A stretch of DNA of 64,000 nucleotides, taken from Paractinoplanes tereljensis. GTDB lineage: Bacteria; Actinomycetota; Actinomycetes; Mycobacteriales; Micromonosporaceae. This document shows positions 26,053-33,921 of the stretch, piece after piece. The notes under the pieces are model-generated. The model had not been told where the DNA came from, did no database searches, and saw nothing but the letters and a program-made list of their open reading frames with translations. The translations under genes were made by a program, and so were the position numbers. Location: NCBI RefSeq assembly GCF_016862435.1, contig NZ_BOMY01000051.1:1-64000 (forward strand), written 5' to 3'. The stretch's first letter is position 1, and each line of letters starts with the position of its first letter.

Positions 26053-27524
26053 TGGGAAGCCTTCGCGTCGTCGAGCCGCAGGGCGAGCGCCGGGCAGACG
26101 TTTACCGCCTTGCGGGCGCCGCTCTCCAGCCAGGGCGGCAGCGGCGTCTGGGGGAACGCCGGGAAGCCGTTCGAGTCGAGCCGGATGATCTCGGGGGCGA
26201 CCGCCGAGCAGAGGCCGTGCCCGTCGCAGCGCGACCAGTCCAGGGCCAGCTTCCGCGCCCCGGTCTCGGCCGTGTACGGCAGCGGCAGGATGCCCTTGAC
26301 CGACTTGCCGCAGCCCTCGCCGTTGGTGTGCGACTCCACGTCCTTGGCGAACACCTCGAGCGCGGACAGCGCGAACCGGGAGGTGCCGTCGGGGTGGCTG
26401 CACGCGCCGCGGCCCTTGACCACGCCGGCCGCCTGCCGCACGTTGTCCACCGCGTTGCCGCCGAGCGAGACCAGGGTGACCGCGCGGGCCAGGTCGGGCA
26501 GGCCGAGCCGGCACGGGCCGCACTGGCCGGCCGACTCGCCGGCCAGGTACTGCACGACCTGGGAGACCTCGCCGAGCGGGCAGGTCTTCGAGCCGATCGG
26601 GATCAGCATGCCGGCGCCGAGCGTGCCGCCGACCTTGGCGAAACCCTTGCGGGAGATCGTCACGGTGGCCGCCGCCTCGGCGGTGATCCACTTGCCGTGG
26701 TAACCACCGACCAGCAGGCCCGGGCCGATGTCGGCACCGCACATGTTCAGCACGTCCATCAGCGGGGTGCCGCTGGGCGCCTCGACCACGGCCGGACTGC
26801 TGGACGCGCCGCCCACGGTCAGCATGACCGTGCCCGGCTCCTCCGGGATGCCGACCGCGTTGTACTCCCACGGTCCGAGCCGGGCGGCGATCGCCAGCTG
26901 GGAGAACGTCTCCGCGTTGGACAGCAGGGTGGGCAGGCCCATCACGCCGTTGTCGCTGGAGCGCACCTTGCGGCCGGGCGGGATGTGCGCCTCGCCGTTG
27001 ATGCCGCGGACCAGCGCGCCGCCCTCACCGGAGATGAACCGGTGCGGGACGGTGACGATCCGGGTCGGGCACGGCATCCGCCGCTCGGCCAGCGCCGCGG
27101 TGATCGAGCTCTGGCCGATGCCGTCGTCGGCGATGCCGATGACGATCTCCTCGGCGTCCAGCGCCGCCGCGGCCAGCGCCGCGCCGTCCAGGATCAGGTG
27201 CGGGGCGCGGGTGAGGATCGCCTTGTCCTTCCAGGACGGCGGCTCACCTTCGGTGCCGTTGACCACGATCACCGGCGGCAGGTCCTGCCGCCGGCACGAG
27301 TCGAGCACGGCCCGGACCTTGCGGGCGAACGGGAAACCCGCTCCCCCGCGTCCGCGCAGCTCGATCCGGTCGGCCAGGCCGATCAGCTCACCCGAGGACA
27401 GCGCGGCGAACCCGCCGTGCACCTCCTGGTGGGCGACCAGATCGAGGCGGCCGTACTCGTCGAAGCCGGCGGTCAATCGCGGAACGCCGATCGAAGTGAC
27501 CGGCGGAACCTGGGCGGTGCTCAA
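26049..27524 (-). CDS. NuoF-like FMN/NAD(H)/iron-sulfur protein with C-terminal ferredoxin domain
   Basis: The 491-residue protein is built like the NADH-oxidising subunit of complex I. The FMN/NADH site shows GRGGAGFPFARK (58-69) and NGTEGEPPSWKDK (89-101), then an SLBB domain and a cysteine cluster in SAGQCGPCRLG (about 330-340) plus RGACSH. In NuoF the cluster motif is SCGxCxPC; here the first cysteine is Ala, so only three of four ligands remain. A ferredoxin-like C-terminus (CDGHGLC and NVCPA) has the Cx5C...CP pattern of [3Fe-4S] ferredoxins. It is not part of a nuo operon. Its start overlaps the membrane-cytochrome gene by 4 bp. It probably takes electrons from NAD(P)H at the cytoplasmic face. 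Confidence 0.85.
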   Translation of the reverse strand: MSTAQVPPVTSIGVPRLTAGFDEYGRLDLVAHQEVHGGFAALSSGELIGLADRIELRGRGGAGFPFARKVRAVLDSCRRQDLPPVIVVNGTEGEPPSWKDKAILTRAPHLILDGAALAAAALDAEEIVIGIADDGIGQSSITAALAERRMPCPTRIVTVPHRFISGEGGALVRGINGEAHIPPGRKVRSSDNGVMGLPTLLSNAETFSQLAIAARLGPWEYNAVGIPEEPGTVMLTVGGASSSPAVVEAPSGTPLMDVLNMCGADIGPGLLVGGYHGKWITAEAAATVTISRKGFAKVGGTLGAGMLIPIGSKTCPLGEVSQVVQYLAGESAGQCGPCRLGLPDLARAVTLVSLGGNAVDNVRQAAGVVKGRGACSHPDGTSRFALSALEVFAKDVESHTNGEGCGKSVKGILPLPYTAETGARKLALDWSRCDGHGLCSAVAPEIIRLDSNGFPAFPQTPLPPWLESGARKAVNVCPALALRLDDAKASH

Positions 27525-29275
27525 TTCGCTTCCCCTCGCAGCTGCGACCAGTACTGGTCGTCAGCGACGTCGTCGCTCAACCGGCCGCGGCCGTTGCGGC
27601 GAGCCCCCCGGCCCGCCCGGTCGGTACCGGATTCCTGCTCAGCCCGGCGGGCCCGGCGCGACGCCATGTCGACAAGCGTCGGCGTCTCGTCCGGGTCGGC
27701 CATGTCTACGAAGCCACTACGGCTGTGTCGTCCCGAGTCGGCGCGGTCAAGGTCTGCGCCCCGGTCGCGCCGGTCCCGGGGCGCGTCCTCGGTCTCCGGG
27801 CCGAAGTCGCTGTACCGCGGTTCGTACCTGCTCCGGCGGGCCGGCGGTTCCTCGTCGTAGCGGGAGCGCTGCCGGGGCATCTGCGGCTCGTCGAACTCCG
27901 CGTCGGCCCGGCGGCGGCCACGCGGGGCCTCGTCGTACTCCGGCTGCTCGGCGGGGCGGCGCCGGGGGCGTGGGTCGAAGTCGTCGTCGGCGGCGTAGCG
28001 ACGGCCACGCGACGGCTCATCGGCCTCGATCCGGCGCATCCCGGTGGAGGTGTCGTCCATCTCGACCCGACGCATCCGGGTCGAGGTGTCGTCCATCTCG
28101 ACGCGGCGCATGCGGGTGGAGGTGTCGTCCATCTCCGGGCGGCGCATCCGGGTCGAGGTGTCCTCGAGATCGGGGCGGCGCATCCGGGTCGACGTGTCCT
28201 CCAGTTCCGGGCGGCGCATCCGGGTCGACGTTTCCTCGCCGGGGTAGCGGCGACCGCCACGCGGGCCGGGCTCGTCGTACTCGATCTCGTCCTCGACCAT
28301 CGGGCGGCGCTGCCGGGGCGCCGGGGCGACCAGGTCCTCGTCGGCGAAGCGACGGCCCCGCTCGGCGTCCTGCGGGGCGAGCTCCTGCACCGGCGGTGCG
28401 GTGTTGCGCGGCGCGGCCGGCTGGAACGCGTCGACCACGGCGACCGGGCCGAGCCGCTCGGGCTCGGGGGCCGGGGGGCCACCACGGCGCGGGGCCTTCA
28501 TGGCCGGCGAGGCGGTGGGCACCATCTGGCCGACGCTGTTGGAGGCGCCGAGACCGGCCGGCGAGGCGAAGTCCTTGCGGCGGTTGAGGCTGACCGAGAG
28601 GCGTACGGCCAGGCCGATCAGCACCATCAGCACGCAGACGACGTAGCTGACGATGACCCACGGCTTGGCGGCGCGACCGGCGCCGAGGCCGTGCAGCAGG
28701 GCGAGCGGCCACATCAGGTACGAGATCGAGTGCAGCGCGCGCCACATCCAGGGCTTACCCCGGCCGATGAACCGGGCCCGGGCGATGCCCGTCCAGATGA
28801 CCAGGACCAGGAGGTACGCGGTGATCTGACCGAGGCCGATGTAGAGCGCCTTGTTGCTCTGGGCGATGAACGGAATGAAGATGTCGATCACCCGGATGTG
28901 GCTCTCGGCGGTCTTCGTCCAGAGGTGGAAGAACAGCGAGACGACCGCGATCACACCGGTCGTGCGGTGGATGGACTGCAGGAAGACCCGCTGCCGGATG
29001 GACAGCACCAATCGGTCCGTGGAGACGAGCCCGACCATGATGGTGATCGAGATCGAGACCAGGACTAGCACGCCCATGTAAAACTCGAGGTACATGAAGA
29101 CATAGACGTAGACGACTCGACCCATCGAGGTCATCATCGCGAGGGCCCAGATGGCGGCGAGAACGCTCGCACCTAGGACGAAGACGGAGCCTTTACCGAC
29201 CGACCTCGTTCCGGTAGCTCCGACATCGACGGCCACACGATTGGCGGATCGCTGGTTGTTTCCTGTCCGGGCCAT
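27521..29275 (-). CDS. Ferric-reductase-like haem membrane protein with long repetitive C-terminal tail
   Basis: This 584-residue protein has about six membrane segments between 30 and 230. Two histidine pairs fit two haems, as in ferric reductases, NOX and STEAP proteins: H103/H117 (LQSIHRTTGVIAVVSLFFHL) and H182/H195 (LHSISYLMWPLALLHG). No FAD/NAD(P) domain is fused; that part is supplied by the next gene. After residue 235 the chain is disordered, rich in Arg/Asp/Pro, and contains six 12-residue repeats with core DTSTRMRR (about 343-415). GAGGAG lies 5 bases before the ATG. It is the first gene of the coupled redox operon. Confidence 0.87.
   Translation of the reverse strand: MARTGNNQRSANRVAVDVGATGTRSVGKGSVFVLGASVLAAIWALAMMTSMGRVVYVYVFMYLEFYMGVLVLVSISITIMVGLVSTDRLVLSIRQRVFLQSIHRTTGVIAVVSLFFHLWTKTAESHIRVIDIFIPFIAQSNKALYIGLGQITAYLLVLVIWTGIARARFIGRGKPWMWRALHSISYLMWPLALLHGLGAGRAAKPWVIVSYVVCVLMVLIGLAVRLSVSLNRRKDFASPAGLGASNSVGQMVPTASPAMKAPRRGGPPAPEPERLGPVAVVDAFQPAAPRNTAPPVQELAPQDAERGRRFADEDLVAPAPRQRRPMVEDEIEYDEPGPRGGRRYPGEETSTRMRRPELEDTSTRMRRPDLEDTSTRMRRPEMDDTSTRMRRVEMDDTSTRMRRVEMDDTSTGMRRIEADEPSRGRRYAADDDFDPRPRRRPAEQPEYDEAPRGRRRADAEFDEPQMPRQRSRYDEEPPARRSRYEPRYSDFGPETEDAPRDRRDRGADLDRADSGRHSRSGFVDMADPDETPTLVDMASRRARRAEQESGTDRAGRGARRNGRGRLSDDVADDQYWSQLRGEAN
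28032..28247. repeat. Six 36-bp tandem repeats in the cytochrome-like gene
   Basis: Six consecutive 36-bp units, each encoding 12 residues with the core DTSTRMRR followed by a variable (V/I/P)E(L/M/A)(D/E), lie within the reading frame at about residues 343-415. Spacing is exact and drift is greatest at the ends. Confidence 0.85.
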
Positions 29276-29641
29276 TTACTCCTCGTTCTCCGCAGCGGTT
29301 ACACGTCCCGATGGGCGGTGGGACGCAGGCACCCGTGGGGGATGCCCCGTGCTTCACTCCTGCCGGGCAGCGACCGATCCCCCGGTCATTGCCCTCCCCC
29401 ATCTACGTGTGCGGCGACGGTTCGGATGAACGGGCGACCCCGAATTTGTCAGCAAGTTTCCAGAGCTCCCGGCCGAACCCCTGCTGAGCTGCACCGATAC
29501 CGACCGGTAACCCCCGGCTAAGCGAAAAATAAGGCGCGCCGGAGAGTGACGCCGCGCACCGGGTGAACCTTTCGCCGCCCCGCCACGAACCACCTGGTGT
29601 GCGGACGGTTCCACCAGCCGTGCTCTAAGGAGATGATGATC
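29276..29641. promoter_or_regulatory. Divergent intergenic region of the redox operon and a secreted-protein gene
   Basis: This 366-bp gap holds no open frame that I believe. It has several GC-rich short inverted repeats, for example GGGGGATGCCCC near 29337-29348. A stretch at 29429-29455 (CGACCCCGAATTTGTCAGC on the plus strand) slightly resembles the 3' core of c-di-AMP riboswitches, but without the 5' half. Promoters for both directions must lie here; I cannot place them. Confidence 0.4.
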
Positions 29642-30451
29642 ATGCGACACCTGGCGGCACGGGTACTCACCGCGCTGGCTCTGGTCGCCGCGCCATTGGC
29701 CTGGGCGTCGCCGGCGTCGGCGGACGTGCAGGGTTTCGCGGTGAACATCGGCGAGAACCCGGCCACGTTCACCATCGGCAAGCAGGCACGAACACTGACC
29801 GCGGTCGCGACGACCGAACGGCAGCAGCGACGTTGCATCAAGGTCCGGTGGGCCCTCACGGTGCGTACGGACGGCGTGAGCCTCGACCAGATCCGGGTCA
29901 ACCGGGTCGAGGACGGCCAGACGTTCCGGGTCCGGACCCAGGTCGACGACGACGCGGCCAGCATCGTGGACGCCCAGCTCGACCCGGGTGAGCTGTGCCG
30001 GGACCAGACGGTCACCGGCCGCTGGGACATCGCGTTCACCGGCCCCGACGACGGCGAGGTGACCCTGGAGGCACGAGCCCTGGACGTCACCGGCCGGCAG
30101 CTGTCCTCGACGTCGACCACCAGCCGGGTGGTCACCGCGGTGGCCGCGAAGCCGAGCGCCAGCCCGTCCCCCTCCCCGAGCGAGACCGCCACCGAGGAGG
30201 AGACCGAGCCGGTGGCCGACACCGACACCACGCCACCCGGCGACCCGACGTCGGCGGCGGCCCTGAACCCGGCCTCCGGCACCCCGAGCGTGCTGGGTCC
30301 CGGCCTGATCATCGGCGCGGTCCTGGTCTTCCTGGGGGTGGCGCTGCTGCTGCGGATCCGCACCCGGAACCGCAAGGAGGACCCGGCCTGGCAGGCCCAG
30401 ACCCAGGCCCTTCCGACCGGCTTCTACTCGATGCCCCGCCGCCGCAAGTAA
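29642..30451 (+). CDS. Secreted/membrane-anchored protein with C-terminal transmembrane anchor
   Basis: A 269-residue exported protein. The start is the ATG at 29642, nine bases after AAGGAG. The signal peptide is MRHLAARVLTALALVAAPLAW with an ASPASA cleavage site. The outside domain (about 30-165) is beta-rich with two cysteines (RRCIKVRW and GELCRDQT). It is followed by a Ser/Pro and acidic linker, one membrane segment (about 218-242) and a basic tail with RTRNRKEDPAWQAQTQ. The arrangement is signal, globular domain, flexible stalk and anchor. The family is not recognised and no sortase motif is present. Confidence 0.7.
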   Translation: MRHLAARVLTALALVAAPLAWASPASADVQGFAVNIGENPATFTIGKQARTLTAVATTERQQRRCIKVRWALTVRTDGVSLDQIRVNRVEDGQTFRVRTQVDDDAASIVDAQLDPGELCRDQTVTGRWDIAFTGPDDGEVTLEARALDVTGRQLSSTSTTSRVVTAVAAKPSASPSPSPSETATEEETEPVADTDTTPPGDPTSAAALNPASGTPSVLGPGLIIGAVLVFLGVALLLRIRTRNRKEDPAWQAQTQALPTGFYSMPRRRK

Positions 30452-30465
30452 CGCCTTTTGATGAA

Positions 30466-30509
30466 GCCCGGCCATTTCAGTAAATAGTCTTTACTGATGA
30501 TGGCCGGGC
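30466..30509. promoter_or_regulatory. Nested inverted repeat before the DUF305 gene
   Basis: The outer arms GCCCGGCCA (30466-30474) and TGGCCGGGC (30501-30509) pair over 9 bp. Inside lie AT-rich arms TCAGTAAA (30477-30484) and TTTACTGA (30490-30497), spaced by 5 bp. The inner 8-5-8 palindrome is unusual in this GC-rich DNA and looks like a repressor site. It starts 15 bp after the upstream stop and ends 16 bp before the next ATG. The whole may instead fold as a terminator, though no T-run follows. Confidence 0.6.
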
Positions 30510-30525
30510 CCACTACGTTCGGCCC

Positions 30526-31026
30526 ATGCGTCGCGCATCGATCGTCCTCGTTGCGGCCCTGATCGCGGCCGGCTGCGGCTCCACCCCTGCGCCCACCCCG
30601 GCCTCCCCGGCGGCGACCGCCGAGGTTCTCGGCCCCGGCCCGCGACACAACGCCGCCGACGTGGCGTTCGTCAGCGCCCTGATCCCCCACCACCGCGCGG
30701 GCATCGCCCTGGCCGGCTCGGTCGCGACCAACCCCGACGCCCGCACCCTGGCCGAGGCCATCATCGTCACCCAGCAGGACGAGGTGGTCCGGATGACGGA
30801 TTGGCTGCGCGTCTGGGGTGCGAACCCGCCGGCCTCCACCCCGCCCGGCTCCGCGCCGGCCGCCCCGGTCCGCGCCCTGATCGCGCATCAGGAGGAGGCG
30901 GTGCGGCTGGCCCAGCAGGAGCAGGCGAACGGCGCCAACCCGACCGCCCTGGCGTACGCCGAGCAGATCGTCGAGTCCCGCACCGCCCAGATCGAGCAGC
31001 TGCGACAACTCCACGCACTCGCGTAG
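30526..31026 (+). CDS. DUF305 lipoprotein
   Basis: A 166-residue exported lipoprotein with the lipobox LIAAGC. It carries the DUF305 (ferritin-like helical) pattern twice: DVAFVSALIPHHRAGIALAG (about 45-64), then RALIAHQEEAVRLAQQEQAN with SRTAQIEQLRQL near the end. The histidine pair in IPHH is the conserved feature, thought to bind metal. Members often occur near copper or other metal genes. No metal transporter is adjacent here. A palindrome lies just upstream and may be its operator. Confidence 0.85.
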   Translation: MRRASIVLVAALIAAGCGSTPAPTPASPAATAEVLGPGPRHNAADVAFVSALIPHHRAGIALAGSVATNPDARTLAEAIIVTQQDEVVRMTDWLRVWGANPPASTPPGSAPAAPVRALIAHQEEAVRLAQQEQANGANPTALAYAEQIVESRTAQIEQLRQLHALA

Positions 31027-31062
31027 TTGCGCCCCGCGTCCGTTAGGAATAGAACATCATGC

Positions 31063-31473
31063 ATGCGTTCGGGTGATATCGCGCGGGCATGGTTTGAGAT
31101 GTGCCGAATGGGCGATGTGATGCTTTTCGAAAATCTGGCAACTGACGACTTCATCTGCCACGGCCCCGGCGGGATGGGCGACCGGGACACGTTTCTGGAC
31201 TGGCTGCGGTGGTACCCGAGGGCCTTCTCCGAGCAGCGCCCCTCGCTCGAGGACGTGATCGACGGCGGCGACCGGGTGGTGGCGCGCTACACCGTGCGGT
31301 CCACCTACCGCGGCGGCTACCTCGACCTGCCGGGCCGGGACCAGGAGGTCGAGGAGACCGGCATCATCATCTTCCGGCTCGACGACGGCAAGGTGGCCGA
31401 GACCTGGTTCGAGGGCAACGACCTGGAGGTGGCCCAGCAGCTCGGCGGCCGGGTGCACGCCCCCGAGCGCTGA
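31063..31473 (+). CDS. SnoaL-like (NTF2-fold) protein
   Basis: A 136-residue protein with the cone-shaped NTF2/SnoaL pattern: an N-terminal helix (GDIARAWFEMCRMGDVMLFENLAT), then FICHGPGGMGDRDTFLDWLRW, beta-strands with RVVARYTVRSTYRG, and a closing IIIFRLDDGKVAETWFEGNDLEV. Members are polyketide cyclases, hydrolases or small carrier proteins, so the reaction cannot be named. I chose the ATG at 31063 because TAGGAAT and TAGAAC upstream look like a short promoter, and the domain begins there. Confidence 0.75.
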   Translation: MRSGDIARAWFEMCRMGDVMLFENLATDDFICHGPGGMGDRDTFLDWLRWYPRAFSEQRPSLEDVIDGGDRVVARYTVRSTYRGGYLDLPGRDQEVEETGIIIFRLDDGKVAETWFEGNDLEVAQQLGGRVHAPER

Positions 31474-31482
31474 ACTTTCTCA

Positions 31483-31496
31483 GGAAAGCGCTTGCC
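31483..31496. promoter_or_regulatory. LacI-type operator before the CE12-like esterase gene
   Basis: GGAAAGCGCTTGCC is a palindrome with one mismatch centred on AGCGCT, 32 bp before the esterase start. It shares its core with the palindrome upstream of the cellulase gene at 23719. Both targets are secreted plant-polysaccharide enzymes. Confidence 0.55.
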
Positions 31497-31518
31497 TGCA
31501 TCGATGCGCGTTGATTGA

Positions 31519-32355
31519 ATGACGGGCATGTCGCTGGATCGAAGGATGCTTCTGCGGGCCGCCGCCGCTGGTGCGGTCGCCTCGGCGTACGGGATGAGCC
31601 CGGCCCAAGCCCACGGCCGCCGCCGCACCGTTTTCGTGGCCGGCGATTCGACCGCCGCCACCTATGCCACCGCCGACGTGCCCCGGGCGGGCTGGGGCCA
31701 GGCGCTGCCCGCGTTCCTCCGGCCGGAGGTCGCCGTGCAGAACGGCGCGCTCTCCGGGGCCAGCTCGAAGAGCTTCGCCGACCTCGGCCGGCTCGATCTC
31801 ATCCTCGACGCGATCAAGCCCGGTGACACGCTGCTGGTGTCGTTCGGGCACAACGACGAGAAGGTCGAGGACCCGGCCCGCTACACCGAGCCGTGGACGA
31901 CCTTCCAGGACTACCTGCGGCTCTACCTGGACGGCGCGCGGGCCAACCGGGCCCACCCGGTGCTGGTCACGCCGGTCGAGCGGCGGCGGTTCCGGGCCGA
32001 CGGGACGCCCTATCTCTCGCACGGCGAATACCCCGACTCGATGCGCGCCCTCGCCGAGGCCACCGGCACCCCGCTGATCGACCTGACCGCGCTGTCGTTC
32101 GCGCTGTGGAGCACGCTCGGCCCGGAGGCGACCAAGGACTACTTCCTCTGGCTCGACCCGGGCGAGCAGCCGAACTACCCGGCCGGCGTCGCCGACAACA
32201 CCCACTTCCAGGCGCATGGCGCGATCGAGGTGGCCCGCCTGGTGGCCGACGCCGCCGGCTGCGACATCCCGGGCGTCGACCCACGAGCCCTGCACAACCC
32301 GTCGATCCCGGACAGCGTGCTGACCTGGCCGGCCACCCGCCCGGCCGAAAGCTGA
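31519..32355 (+). CDS. Secreted SGNH/GDSL hydrolase, rhamnogalacturonan acetylesterase-like (CE12)
   Basis: The 278-residue exported esterase removes acetyl groups from pectic rhamnogalacturonan or similar glycans. A twin-arginine signal is visible (DRRMLLRAAAAGAVASA, cleavage near AQA). Blocks of the fold: FVAGDSTAATY (nucleophile Ser in GDS), NGALSGASSKSF, SFGHNDEK (GxND) and DNTHFQAHGA (catalytic Asp/His). This set matches the CE12/RGAE branch. The ATG may be at 31519 or 31528. With the GH12 cellulase it suggests a plant-debris lifestyle. Confidence 0.88.
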   Translation: MTGMSLDRRMLLRAAAAGAVASAYGMSPAQAHGRRRTVFVAGDSTAATYATADVPRAGWGQALPAFLRPEVAVQNGALSGASSKSFADLGRLDLILDAIKPGDTLLVSFGHNDEKVEDPARYTEPWTTFQDYLRLYLDGARANRAHPVLVTPVERRRFRADGTPYLSHGEYPDSMRALAEATGTPLIDLTALSFALWSTLGPEATKDYFLWLDPGEQPNYPAGVADNTHFQAHGAIEVARLVADAAGCDIPGVDPRALHNPSIPDSVLTWPATRPAES

Positions 32356-32356
32356 C

Positions 32357-33184
32357 CTACCCGGCCGGAAGCCAGCGGGTCAGCAGCGGCAGGACCACGG
32401 CCGCCTGCATCGCGGCGATGTGGTCGGCGCCGGGGACGACCTCGATCTGCCAGCCCTGGGCGGTCAGCCGGTCGCGGTTCGCGATCAAAGGGCCGACCAT
32501 GTCGACGACCACGTCGCCCCATTTCGGCCCGTACACAATGGTGTCCTTCTCGCCGGCGAAAGCCAGCTTCGGCATCGGCGGCAGGCCGATGGCGAGATCG
32601 TCGAAATCCCGCAGGGACTCGTAGAGCGAGAGGTACTGCCGGGTCTGGTCCGGGGTCAGCGTCATCTCGGCGCTGTCCCAATCGCCCGGCGCCGGGGTCG
32701 CCGGGTTGGCCGGCGGGTTCAGCGACATCTGGTAGGTCGCCCGGGTGACCTCGAGCATCGGGGCGTAGGGACCGCCGACCGGCGGGAAGCCGCCCATCGC
32801 CAGCCCGGTCAGGCGGTCGGTGCGGACGGCCAGTTGCAGGCCGGCCAGGGCCAGCCAGGAATAGCCGTAATAGGCGAAACGGCCGGCCGAGCCGGCATCG
32901 GCGATCGCCAGGAGATCCGCGGCCAGGTTTACCGCATTGAGCGTACGGGGTTTGGGGTGCGCCGCCAGGTGCCCCTCGTAGTCGGCGGCGATCACCCGGA
33001 AACCGGCCGCGACCAGGCCGGTCACCAGATGGTGGCCGAGGTTGGGGTCGGCACCCCAGGCCCGGATCTGCTCGGCCTCGAGGCCCTCGATCACCCGGGT
33101 GCTGACCGGCAGCAGCACCGCGGGGCCGTCGCCGAGCACGGTTACCTCGATCGGCGCGTCGTCATGCAGTAGTGCAGTAGGCAT
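32357..33184 (-). CDS. Alpha/beta hydrolase
   Basis: The 275-residue alpha/beta-hydrolase-fold protein carries the nucleophile elbow YYGYSWLALAG (GxS-x-L), an acid region in KLAFAGEKDTIVYG and a histidine in VVPGADHIAAM near the end. There is no signal peptide, so it acts in the cytoplasm on an unknown ester or lactone. The ATG at 33184 was chosen; a GTG at 33193 would start inside the presumed operator. It diverges from a TetR regulator across 26 bp. Confidence 0.8.
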   Translation of the reverse strand: MPTALLHDDAPIEVTVLGDGPAVLLPVSTRVIEGLEAEQIRAWGADPNLGHHLVTGLVAAGFRVIAADYEGHLAAHPKPRTLNAVNLAADLLAIADAGSAGRFAYYGYSWLALAGLQLAVRTDRLTGLAMGGFPPVGGPYAPMLEVTRATYQMSLNPPANPATPAPGDWDSAEMTLTPDQTRQYLSLYESLRDFDDLAIGLPPMPKLAFAGEKDTIVYGPKWGDVVVDMVGPLIANRDRLTAQGWQIEVVPGADHIAAMQAAVVLPLLTRWLPAG

Positions 33185-33189
33185 ACAAA

Positions 33190-33203
33190 ACACTATACGG
33201 TGT
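33190..33203. promoter_or_regulatory. TetR-type operator between hydrolase and regulator
   Basis: ACAC, six bases, then GTGT lies in the 26-bp divergent gap, just before the AAGG ribosome-binding site of the regulator. Autorepression together with control of the hydrolase is the usual meaning. Confidence 0.5.
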
Positions 33204-33210
33204 AAGGACT

Positions 33211-33921
33211 ATGCCTGAGCAACACGTACGCCGGCTGTGGCGCCATCGCGGCACCACCCTGCCGACCCCGCGCCGCGGCCCGCGCCAGCAGCTGAACCTC
33301 GACGAGATCCTCGACGTCGCCGTCGACCTGGCCGACCGGGAGGGCCTCGCCGCCGTCTCCACCCGGGTGATCGCGGCCCGGTTCGGCAAGACCGCGATGG
33401 CGCTCTACCCCTACGTCGGCACGAAGGAGCAGCTCCTGGCCCTGATGCAGGACCACGCGAGCGCCCTCCCGTCGTGGGACGACCCGGCGACCGGCCTGGC
33501 CGACGACCTTCTCGGCTGGGCGCTCACCCTCTTCGAGCTGCACCTGGCCCATCCGTGGCTGGCCGAGCGGTCCTGGGCGCAGGCCGGTCAGGGCCCCAAC
33601 GAGCAGGACTGGATGGAACGCCTGCTCGGCATCCTCGACCGCTGGGCGGTCCCCGCCGAAAGACAAACCCCAACCATCACCATGCTGTACGCGACGGTCC
33701 GCTCCTGTGCCGAAACCGCCGCCGCCTATACCCGGATGGACCGCGACGGCACCGCCGCGTGGCGGGAACGCACCGAGGCGACCGGCCGGCTGATCCCCGA
33801 CCTGGCCGAGCGCTACCCCCGCTCGACGAGCCTCGCCCCGATCACCCCGCAGTGGCGGGACGCGCCCCGGGCCGGCCTGATCGCCGCGGTCCAGCTGCTG
33901 GCGACCGCCGTTCACGCCTGA
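33211..33921 (+). CDS. TetR/AcrR-family transcriptional regulator
   Basis: A 236-residue protein. The N-terminal helix-turn-helix part reads LNLDEILDVAVDLADREGLAAVSTRVIAARFGKTAMALYPYVGTKEQLLALMQDHA (about 28-83), the TetR domain. The rest is a helical ligand-binding region with LTLFELHLAHPWLAERSW. It probably represses the divergent hydrolase gene. AAGG lies 4 bases before the ATG. Its 3' end overlaps that of the NACHT gene by 10 bp. Confidence 0.88.
   Translation: MPEQHVRRLWRHRGTTLPTPRRGPRQQLNLDEILDVAVDLADREGLAAVSTRVIAARFGKTAMALYPYVGTKEQLLALMQDHASALPSWDDPATGLADDLLGWALTLFELHLAHPWLAERSWAQAGQGPNEQDWMERLLGILDRWAVPAERQTPTITMLYATVRSCAETAAAYTRMDRDGTAAWRERTEATGRLIPDLAERYPRSTSLAPITPQWRDAPRAGLIAAVQLLATAVHA

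Noticed and set aside
28032..28247. CRISPR-like array
   Set aside because: The 36-bp units are contiguous coding repeats without spacers.
29345..29470. Possible c-di-AMP (ydaO-type) riboswitch on the plus strand
   Set aside because: CGACCCCGAATTTGTCAGC resembles the 3' core, but the conserved 5' half with its GGTGAATC element is missing and the downstream gene is not a wall hydrolase.
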